A program made the translations under genes and the position numbers. Below, piece after piece: positions 57,486-64,000 of a stretch of DNA of 64,000 nt. Each line of letters begins with the position of its first letter. Positions within the stretch are counted from its first letter, which is position 1. The stretch covers positions 186,001 through 250,000 of the forward strand of contig NZ_JAVFWN010000004.1 of assembly GCF_030929495.1 (NCBI RefSeq), in the 5' to 3' direction. Origin of the DNA: Nocardioides sp. LHD-245 (GTDB lineage Bacteria > Actinomycetota > Actinomycetes > Propionibacteriales > Nocardioidaceae). The notes under the pieces were generated by a model. It did not search any database and was not told the DNA's origin. It was given only the letters and a program-made list of their open reading frames with translations.

Positions 57486-58340
57486 ATGGCTGCCACCACA
57501 CCGCAGCCCCGGTTCTCGCCGCCCAAACGGGTGGCGATGCGGCCGGTCGACAAGCTGGCCCAGATCGGCGCCGACATGCGGTTCTACGGCGAGGTGATGC
57601 GTCACGTCCCGGCGACGATCCGCCACTACCCCCGCGAGGTGATGCGCCTCCTGGCCGAGGTCAGCTTCGGCTCCGGCGCCCTGGCCGTCATCGGCGGCAC
57701 CGTCGGCGTGATGCTCGGTCTGACCCTGTCGGTGGGCCTCGTCGTCGGCATGCAGGGGTACGCCGCCCTCGACCAGATCGGCACCGCCACCCTGACCGGC
57801 TTCATCTCGGCCTACTTCAACACCCGCGAGGTCGCCCCGATGGTCGCGGCGCTCGCGCTCTCGGCGACCGTCGGGTCCGGCTTCACCGCCCAGCTCGGCG
57901 CGATGCGGATCAACGAGGAGGTCGACGCGCTCACCGCGATGGCCGTCTCCAGCGTCCAGTTTCTCGTCACGACCCGGGTGATCGCCGGCTTCATCGCGAT
58001 CATCCCGCTCTACGTGATCGGCCTGCTGACGTCGTACGCCGGCTCCCGGCTGGTGACCGTCTACGTCTACGGCCAATCGGCCGGCACCTACGACCACTAT
58101 TTCGAGCTCTTCCTGCCACCCATCGACATCCTGCTGTCGTTCGTCAAGGTGCTCGTCTTCGCCGTGATGATCATCCTGGTGCACTGCCGGATGGGCTTCT
58201 CGGCCTCCGGCGGTCCCGCCGGCGTCGGCGTCGCGGTGGGTCGTGCGGTGCGCCGCAGTCTCGTCGCGGTGGCGCTGCTCGACCTGATCCTGTCCATGGC
58301 GCTGTGGGGCGCCACGACCACGGTGAGGATCGCGGGATGA
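57486..58340 (+). CDS. Mce-associated permease YrbE (second subunit)
   Basis: The 284-residue MlaE/YrbE-family permease has an amphipathic N-terminal helix (KLAQIGADMRFYGEVMRHV) and about five membrane segments (ALAVIGGTVGVMLGLTLSVGL, AALALSATVGSGFTAQLG, FIAIIPLYVIGLLTSYAG, VKVLVFAVMIILVHC, VAVALLDLILSMALWG). The conserved cytoplasmic segment is AQLGAMRINEEVDALTAMAV. It forms the heterodimeric membrane core with the permease half of the upstream fusion. The stop overlaps the start of the first Mce gene (ATGA). Confidence 0.93.
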   Translation: MAATTPQPRFSPPKRVAMRPVDKLAQIGADMRFYGEVMRHVPATIRHYPREVMRLLAEVSFGSGALAVIGGTVGVMLGLTLSVGLVVGMQGYAALDQIGTATLTGFISAYFNTREVAPMVAALALSATVGSGFTAQLGAMRINEEVDALTAMAVSSVQFLVTTRVIAGFIAIIPLYVIGLLTSYAGSRLVTVYVYGQSAGTYDHYFELFLPPIDILLSFVKVLVFAVMIILVHCRMGFSASGGPAGVGVAVGRAVRRSLVAVALLDLILSMALWGATTTVRIAG

Positions 58341-59740
58341 GCACGAGCAATCCGGGCCGGATCCGCGACGTGATCGTGGGAGCCTGCGCCGTCGGCCTGG
58401 CGGTGGTCCTGCTGACCGTGGCCTATCTCGCCTACCACCGGGTGCTCGTGCCGAGCGAGACCGTCACGCTGCGCACCGACGTGGTCGGCAACGCCATGCA
58501 GACCGGCTCCGACGTCAAGCTCAACGGCGTGCCGGTCGGGCGGGTGGAGAGAATCCGGGCCACCGAGGACGGTGCCGCCCTGTCGCTGGCCCTCAACCCC
58601 GACGTGCTGAAGCTGCTGCCCGACAACATCGTGGCCCGGCTGCTGCCCAAGACCCTCTTCGGCGAGCGGTACGTCGCGCTGGTCGAGCCGGGCGAGCCCA
58701 GTGGCAGCCGGCTGCGCGGCGGCGACGTCATCCGCCAGGACGCGTCGGCCGAGGCCGCCGAGCTGCAGCAGGTGCTCGATGAGCTGCTGCCGGTGATGAA
58801 GGCGATCCAGCCCGACAAGCTCGCCGCGATGATGGGCGAGTTCGCCGAGATGCTGCGCGGCAACGGAGAGAAGATCGGTGACGCGATGTCGATCTGGCAG
58901 GGCTACCTGACCAAGCTCGAGCCGCTCGTGCCGCAGATGGCCGACGACCTGGCCCGGCTCGGCCGGGTCGCCGAGGAGTGGAACGTCGCCGCGCCCGACC
59001 TGGTCGACGCGCTCGCCACGATGACCACCAGCGCGAAGCTCCTCGTCGACGAGCAGACCCAGCTGCGCGACGTCTACGCCAGCGTCATCGGCTCGGCCGA
59101 CACCACCCGCGGCTGGGTGGCCGACAACCACAACACGATCACCGTGCTGTCCAAGGAGAGCCGCAAGGCGCTGCGGGCCACCTCGCCCTACGCCTCGCAG
59201 TTCCCCTGCCTGTTCCGTGCGGTGCGCGACTACATCCCCAAGATGAAGGCCGCGCTCGGTGAGGGCCAGGGCGAGCCCGGCCTGCACGCGGTGCTCCAGG
59301 TGGTGCCGACGCGGAGCAAGTACCTCGCCGGCCGCGACAAGATCACCTACACCAAGGGCAACCCCAAGCCCCGGTGCCCGTACGTCACCGGCCAGGTCGG
59401 CACCCAGCCCGCCCCCCGGGCCACGCTGCCCGGTACGGCCGAGGCGGCCGACACCGGCTGGCCCGCCAGCGGCACCCCGAATGGCGACGCCCCCGCCGCC
59501 GGGTCCGGCGACACGGGCGCAGCGGATGACCCGCCCGCGATCGCCCCGCCGCCGGGCAGCAGCGTGCAGTCCTACGAGTACGCCATGACCGGGCTGGGCG
59601 ACGCCAACTCGCCCGGCGAGAACCAGCTGATCGCCGAGCTGATCGCACCCACCCAGGGCATGGCCCCGGGCGACTACCCGACGTGGAGCAGCCTGCTCCT
59701 GGGGCCGACCCTGCGCAACACGAAGGTGGTGCTGCGATGA
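58337..59740 (+). CDS. Mce-family substrate-binding protein, first of series (MceA position)
   Basis: The 467-residue protein has an N-terminal membrane anchor (VIVGACAVGLAVVLLTVAYLA), then the MCE/MlaD domain (VTLRTDVVGNAMQTGSDVKLNGVPVGRVERI, LLPKTLFGERYVALVEPG, about 40-135) and a long helical region (to about 350) with AASAEAAELQQVLDELLPVMKAIQPDKLAA, ending in a Pro/Ala/Gly-rich tail (about 365-420). MCE domains form rings and the helices a tunnel that carries lipids from the outer layer to the YrbE permease. It is the first of at least five consecutive Mce genes. Confidence 0.92.
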   Translation: MSTSNPGRIRDVIVGACAVGLAVVLLTVAYLAYHRVLVPSETVTLRTDVVGNAMQTGSDVKLNGVPVGRVERIRATEDGAALSLALNPDVLKLLPDNIVARLLPKTLFGERYVALVEPGEPSGSRLRGGDVIRQDASAEAAELQQVLDELLPVMKAIQPDKLAAMMGEFAEMLRGNGEKIGDAMSIWQGYLTKLEPLVPQMADDLARLGRVAEEWNVAAPDLVDALATMTTSAKLLVDEQTQLRDVYASVIGSADTTRGWVADNHNTITVLSKESRKALRATSPYASQFPCLFRAVRDYIPKMKAALGEGQGEPGLHAVLQVVPTRSKYLAGRDKITYTKGNPKPRCPYVTGQVGTQPAPRATLPGTAEAADTGWPASGTPNGDAPAAGSGDTGAADDPPAIAPPPGSSVQSYEYAMTGLGDANSPGENQLIAELIAPTQGMAPGDYPTWSSLLLGPTLRNTKVVLR

Positions 59741-60846
59741 GCGGCGCGTCCGACCGTCACCAGCTGCGCTGGACGGCGGTGAAGGCCCTGGTGTTCACCG
59801 TGGTCACCGTGCTGGCCACCACGGTGCTCGCCCTCACGATCCGCAACAGCTCCGGCGGCGACGCCCAGGACTACGCGGCCGTGTTCACCGACGTCACGAG
59901 CGTGAGCCGCGGTGACGACGTACGCGTCTCCGGCGTGAAGGTCGGCAGCGTCAAGGACGTCAAGATCACCGACGGCCGGCTGGCCAAGGTGCGGTTCACG
60001 GTCCGCAAGGGCGTCCGCCTGCCCGACACCACGATCGTGCAGATCCGCTTCCGCAACCTGGTCGGCCAGCGCTACCTGGCGCTGGTGCAGCCGTCCGGCG
60101 TGACGAGCAGCCCCACGGCCGGGCAGACCGGCAGCGGCATCGCCCCGGCGAGCAGTACGACGACGTCCGGCGCCTCGGCTGACACGATCAAGCCCGGGCA
60201 CACCTTCGGCATCGACCAGACCCGGCCCGCGCTGGACCTGACCCTGCTGTTCAACGGCTTCCAGCCGCTGCTGCGGATGCTCGACCCCGACGACGTCAAC
60301 CGCCTCAGCGAGCAGATCATCGCCGTCTTCCAGGGCGAGGGCGCCACCGTCGAGGGGCTGCTGAAGAGCACCGCGTCCCTCACCACCACCCTGGCCGAGA
60401 AGGACCAGGTGATCGGCGAGCTGATCTCCAGCCTCAGCAGCGTGCTCACCACCGTCAACGACCGCTCCGACCAGCTCGACACCACGCTGCTCACCATGCA
60501 GCAGCTGGTCTCCGGCCTCGCCGAGGACCGCGCCGCCATCGGCGGCGCGATCAGCGGCATGGGCGACCTGACCACCAGCGTCGCCGACCTGCTGGGCCAG
60601 ACCCGCCCCGCGGTGCGCAAGTCGATCAAGCACCTGGGCAAGCTCTCGCAGAACCTCGACGAGCACAGCGACGAGGTCGAGTCCTTCCTCGAGATGCTGC
60701 CGGTCAAGCTGGACCGGATCGGCCGCCTCAGCAGCTACGGATCGTGGCTCAACACCTATCTGTGCTCGATGGAGGGACGGATCCCCATGCCCCAGGGATA
60801 CATGGGCGACCTCGGTGCCCTGCCGGTCGCGGAGAGGTGCCACTGA
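59737..60846 (+). CDS. Mce-family protein, second of series (MceB position)
   Basis: The 369-residue protein has an anchor (VKALVFTVVTVLATTVLALTI), the MCE domain (VFTDVTSVSRGDDVRVSGVKVGSVKDVKI to NLVGQRYLALVQP), a Thr/Ser/Gly-rich insert (about 122-145) and a helical tunnel domain (about 165-345). Two cysteines lie near the C terminus (YLCSMEG, ERCH). It overlaps the upstream gene by 4 bp and the next gene by 1 bp (TGATG), so translation is coupled throughout. Confidence 0.92.
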   Translation: MSGASDRHQLRWTAVKALVFTVVTVLATTVLALTIRNSSGGDAQDYAAVFTDVTSVSRGDDVRVSGVKVGSVKDVKITDGRLAKVRFTVRKGVRLPDTTIVQIRFRNLVGQRYLALVQPSGVTSSPTAGQTGSGIAPASSTTTSGASADTIKPGHTFGIDQTRPALDLTLLFNGFQPLLRMLDPDDVNRLSEQIIAVFQGEGATVEGLLKSTASLTTTLAEKDQVIGELISSLSSVLTTVNDRSDQLDTTLLTMQQLVSGLAEDRAAIGGAISGMGDLTTSVADLLGQTRPAVRKSIKHLGKLSQNLDEHSDEVESFLEMLPVKLDRIGRLSSYGSWLNTYLCSMEGRIPMPQGYMGDLGALPVAERCH

Positions 60847-61859
60847 TGACCCGCTACCGCCGTTCCTTCGCGGAGCGCAACCTGGTCATGATCGCCGTGG
60901 TCGGGATCATCGTCATCGGCGTGTCCTTCACGGCCGCCATGAAGCTGTCCTCCCTGCCCGTCGTCGGCGGCGGCCCGGTCCACGAGGCCGTCTTCGCCGA
61001 GGCCGGCGGGCTCAGCCCGGGCGACGAGGTCCGGGTCGCCGGCGTCCGCGTCGGCGAGGTCAGCGAGGTCGACCTGCGGGGCCGCGACGTCGTCGTGCGC
61101 TTCCGCGCCAAGGGCGTCGACCTCCCCGACCAGACCTCTGCGGCGATCAAGGTCAAGACCATGCTCGGGCAGAAGTTCCTCTCGATCGACCCGCTCGGCT
61201 CGGGTGAGCTGAAGGGTGCGATCCCGCGCGAGCGCACCTCGGTGCCGTACGACGTCAACGCGGCCTTCTCCGACCTGAGCACCACCGCCAGCGAGATCGA
61301 CACGCCCCAGCTCGAGCAGAGCTTCCGGGCGATCGCCGACGCCTTCCGCGGCACCCCCGACTCGGTGCAGCAGATGGTCGACGGGCTGACCGCGCTGTCG
61401 CGCACGATCTCCACCCGCGACGACGACCTGGCCGAGCTGCTCAAGGCGACCACCCAGGTCAGCGGCACCCTCGCGGGGCGCAACGAGCAGATCGCCGCCC
61501 TGATCAACGACGGGTCCGACCTGCTCGGCGAGCTCCAGCAGCGCCGGGACGCGGTCAACGCGATGCTGGTCGGCACCGCCGACCTCGGCGCCCAGGTGCG
61601 CGGCTTCGTCCAGGACAACCAGAAGACCCTGGCGCCGGCCCTGGCCAAGCTCGACAAGGTCTCCGCCATCCTTGAGCGCAACCAGGACAACCTCGACAAG
61701 GCGCTGCGCCAGCTCGGTCCCTACTACCGCGTGCTGGCCTCGGCCACGGGCAACGGTCCCTGGGCCGACTCCTACCTGTGCGGCCTCTTCGACGACGACC
61801 TCAACCCGATCCTCGAGAACGACGTGGTCCGCAACTGCCACCCCGGAGGTGCCCGATGA
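60846..61859 (+). CDS. Mce-family protein, third of series (MceC position)
   Basis: The 337-residue protein has an anchor (LVMIAVVGIIVIGVSFTAAM), MCE domain (AVFAEAGGLSPGDEVRVAGVRVGEVSEVDLRGRDVVVRFR to TMLGQKFLSIDPLG) and a helical domain rich in Gln/Asp/Leu (VQQMVDGLTALSRTISTRDDDLAELLKATTQ). Two C-terminal cysteines (YLCGLF, RNCHPGG) match those in MceB. It overlaps the next gene by ATGA. Confidence 0.92.
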   Translation: MTRYRRSFAERNLVMIAVVGIIVIGVSFTAAMKLSSLPVVGGGPVHEAVFAEAGGLSPGDEVRVAGVRVGEVSEVDLRGRDVVVRFRAKGVDLPDQTSAAIKVKTMLGQKFLSIDPLGSGELKGAIPRERTSVPYDVNAAFSDLSTTASEIDTPQLEQSFRAIADAFRGTPDSVQQMVDGLTALSRTISTRDDDLAELLKATTQVSGTLAGRNEQIAALINDGSDLLGELQQRRDAVNAMLVGTADLGAQVRGFVQDNQKTLAPALAKLDKVSAILERNQDNLDKALRQLGPYYRVLASATGNGPWADSYLCGLFDDDLNPILENDVVRNCHPGGAR

Positions 61860-62905
61860 GCTCCCTGCGCCAACGCCGACTCGTGATCGGCCTGGTGGTC
61901 CTGCTGCTCGTGGCCGGCGGCTTCGGTCTCCGGGCGCTGCTGCGCGACGAGCCGGTCCGGTTCAGCGCGATGTTCGAGTCGACGGTCGGCCTCTACCCCG
62001 GCTCGGACGTGCAGGTGCTCGGCGTACCCGTCGGCAAGGTGACCTCGGTGAAGCCGGACGGCGAGACCGTCCGGGTCACCATGGAGCTCGACCCCGGCCG
62101 CGACGTGGCCGCCGACACCGCGGCGGTCATCATCGCCCCGACCCTGGTCAGCGACCGGTTCGTCCAGCTCACCGTCCCGTGGGTGGCGGGGGAGGGCACC
62201 GCCAAGCTCCGCTCCGGGACCGAGCTCAGCATGGACCGGACCGCGGTGCCCGTCGAGATCGACGACCTGTACGACGGCCTCAAGAGCGTGTCCGACGCGC
62301 TCGGCCCGGAGGGGGCCAACCGGGACGGCGCGCTGAGCGACCTGCTCGAGGTCGCGGCCGAGAACCTGGACGGCCAGGGCGAGGGCCTCAACACGATGTT
62401 CCGCGAGTTCGGCGAGGCCAGCGCGACGCTGTCCGGGCTCGACGACGAGTTCTTCGCCACGATCAGCAACTTCGAGAAGCTCAACGCGATGCTGCTCGCC
62501 AACGACGGCGCGGTCGGCGAGGTCAACAAGCAGTTCGCCGACGTGGCCGGCTATCTCGCCGAGGACCGCGACGACATGGGCGCGGCGGCCGAGAACCTCG
62601 GTGAGGCGATGCAGGTGCTCGACGACTTCATCCGCCAGAACCGCGGCAAGCTCAAGGACAGCGTCGACAACCTGGTGCCGACCACCAAGGTGCTGCGCAA
62701 GCAGCGCGACTCCCTGGAGGAGATGGTGCGGCTGGCGCCCGTGCTGATGCAGAACCTCCTCGACCTCTACGACCCGGAGCACAACGTGCTCGTCGGTCGC
62801 GGCAACCTCAACGAGGCCACGATCTGGGCCGACGCGCTCACCGCGCGGACCTCCGAGAACGCGCCGCCGACGATGTTCGAGGGCGCCGGAAGGAGCCGAC
62901 GATGA
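61856..62905 (+). CDS. Mce-family protein, fourth of series (MceD position)
   Basis: The 349-residue protein has an anchor (LVIGLVVLLLVAGGFGLRALL), MCE domain (MFESTVGLYPGSDVQVLGVPVGKVTSVKPDGETVRVTMEL to LVSDRFVQLTVPW) and a helical domain (MFREFGEASATLSGLDDEFFATISNFEKLNAMLLAN; VRLAPVLMQNLLDLYDPEHNVLVGR). Downstream overlap ATGA with the lipoprotein gene. In mycobacterial order this is the MceD position. Confidence 0.92.
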   Translation: MSSLRQRRLVIGLVVLLLVAGGFGLRALLRDEPVRFSAMFESTVGLYPGSDVQVLGVPVGKVTSVKPDGETVRVTMELDPGRDVAADTAAVIIAPTLVSDRFVQLTVPWVAGEGTAKLRSGTELSMDRTAVPVEIDDLYDGLKSVSDALGPEGANRDGALSDLLEVAAENLDGQGEGLNTMFREFGEASATLSGLDDEFFATISNFEKLNAMLLANDGAVGEVNKQFADVAGYLAEDRDDMGAAAENLGEAMQVLDDFIRQNRGKLKDSVDNLVPTTKVLRKQRDSLEEMVRLAPVLMQNLLDLYDPEHNVLVGRGNLNEATIWADALTARTSENAPPTMFEGAGRSRR

Positions 62906-64000
62906 GCACCCGATTCCCCGACCGGACCCGGCGTACCCGTCGGGGCGGCCGCTGGGCCGCCGCGGCCGGCGTCCTGGCGTTCGTCCTGTCCGGATGCGGC
63001 CTCGGCGGCGGCATCTACGACGTGCCGCTGCCGGGCGGCGCCGACGTCGGCGACGACCCGATGACCATCACCGTCGACTTCACCGACGTCGTGGACCTGG
63101 TGCCGCAGAGCAGCGTCAAGGTCTCCAATATCGCCGTCGGCCGGGTCTCGGACATCGAGCTCAACCCCGACGGGCTCAGCGCGCGCGTCACCCTGGTGAT
63201 CCGCAACGACCTGGACCTCCCCGAGAACACCGGCGCCCGGCTGCAGCAGTCGTCGCTGCTCGGCGAGAAGTACGTCGCCCTGGTGCGGCCCGCCACCGCG
63301 GCCGGCGGGGGCGAGCTGCGCACCGGCTCCCACATCGAGCTCGCCGCGACCAGCCAGGTCGCCGAGGTGGAGCAGGTCCTCGGCGCCGTCTCGACGGTGC
63401 TCAACGGCGGCGCCGTCGGCAAGTTCCAGGAGATCTCCCAGGAGCTGCAGAAGGTCGCCGACGGCCGGCCCGAGCAGATCCGCGACTTCCTGCGCACCAC
63501 GCGGGTCTTCGTGGAGAGCCTCGACGCACGCAAGGACGCGATCGCCGACGCCCTCGAGTCGCTCGCCGACCTGTCCGCGACGCTCGACGACGACAAGGAC
63601 AAGATCGCCACGGCGCTCGAGGGCCTGAGCCCCGGGATGAAGGTCCTGGCCGATCAGCGACCGCAGCTGGTGGCGATGCTCGAGTCGCTCAACCAGCTGA
63701 GCACCGTCACCATGCGGACCCTGAACGCCTCGAAGCAGGACATGATCGAGGACTTCCGGCTGCTCGAGCCGATCCTGAGGAACCTCGCCGCCGCCGGTGA
63801 CGCGCTGCCGGAGTCCTTGCAGATCCTGCTGACCTACCCGTTCCCCGACGCCGTGCTCGGCGCCATCAAGGGCGACTACCTCAATGCCTTCGTGACGACC
63901 AACTACAGCTCGCTGCCCCCGGGCTGTGCCGCGATGGGCTGTCCGTGGGAGCAGCCGGGCTTCGACCTCACCGGCATCGCGTCCGGGAGGCCGGCGATGG
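62902..64000 (+). CDS. Mce-family lipoprotein (MceE/LprK-like), 3' end outside window
   Basis: The reading frame is open to the right edge. The N terminus is a lipoprotein signal (RWAAAAGVLAFVLSGCGLGGG, lipobox LSGC). The MCE domain (VDFTDVVDLVPQSSVKVSNIAVGRVSDIELNPDGLSARV to SSLLGEKYVALVRP) and helical domain follow as in the other members; the last part (SSLPPGCAAMGCPWEQPG) holds two cysteines. Position and lipobox match MceE (LprK) of mycobacteria. A sixth gene (MceF position) is expected beyond the window. Confidence 0.92.
   Translation, partial: MSTRFPDRTRRTRRGGRWAAAAGVLAFVLSGCGLGGGIYDVPLPGGADVGDDPMTITVDFTDVVDLVPQSSVKVSNIAVGRVSDIELNPDGLSARVTLVIRNDLDLPENTGARLQQSSLLGEKYVALVRPATAAGGGELRTGSHIELAATSQVAEVEQVLGAVSTVLNGGAVGKFQEISQELQKVADGRPEQIRDFLRTTRVFVESLDARKDAIADALESLADLSATLDDDKDKIATALEGLSPGMKVLADQRPQLVAMLESLNQLSTVTMRTLNASKQDMIEDFRLLEPILRNLAAAGDALPESLQILLTYPFPDAVLGAIKGDYLNAFVTTNYSSLPPGCAAMGCPWEQPGFDLTGIASGRPAM

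Overview
The window is high-GC DNA with G or C at nearly every third codon position, frequent GTG starts, 4-bp ATGA/GTGA gene overlaps and TANNNT boxes placed 6-7 nt before start codons. Together with an Mce lipid-import operon, a lexA / LysM-protein / nrdR / nrdJ cluster like the one in mycobacteria, and SOS boxes of the TCGAAC-N4-GTTCGA type, this indicates an actinobacterium. The gene set fits the family Nocardioidaceae (Nocardioides-like), but the genus is inferred. I found no rRNA, tRNA, insertion sequence, prophage or CRISPR.

Region 1 (1-13.2 kb) is mostly housekeeping: the end of a gamma-glutamyltransferase gene, a PPOX-type flavoprotein, dapF (lysine and peptidoglycan synthesis), a short-chain dehydrogenase, a PhoD-like phosphatase, a secreted DNRLRE protein, hflX, an SGNH hydrolase and a DinG-like helicase. 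Region 2 (13.2-20.8 kb) is the DNA-damage and dNTP block: a secreted HExxH metalloprotease, lexA divergent from a LysM cell-division-suppressor-like gene with SOS boxes between them, then nrdR and the B12-dependent ribonucleotide reductase nrdJ behind paired NrdR boxes and four DnaA-box-like sites.

Region 3 (20.9-41.4 kb) holds short regulatory and accessory operons: an Xre/RES-type toxin-antitoxin pair; an MMPL transporter with its own NarL-type two-component system; an RTX-repeat secreted protein; a NUDIX hydrolase with an OmpR-type two-component system, divergent from an ABC exporter whose promoter region carries 11-bp phased direct repeats; a CYTH protein and 3-methyladenine glycosylase; a TetR regulator beside a DHFR-like reductase and PpnP; an ECF sigma factor with a probable anti-sigma factor; an NmrA-like protein with an Fe-S Rrf2 regulator and a perfect 18-bp inverted repeat; gluconokinase; and a receiver/thioredoxin-reductase-like fusion with a hemerythrin protein.

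Region 4 (41.5-53.7 kb) is the accessory, surface-directed part. Two nearly identical membrane-anchored coiled-coil genes built from 11-residue repeats flank a DUF6907-like gene and an XRE regulator. A copper amine oxidase is split into two overlapping genes and has an altered cofactor motif. An inverted duplication carries two six-cysteine secreted proteins, each next to an RCC1-like beta-propeller protein. Region 5 (53.7-64 kb) has a PucR-type regulator followed by an Mce operon in which the ATPase and first permease are one polypeptide, then the second permease and MceA to MceE; MceE runs off the end of the window.
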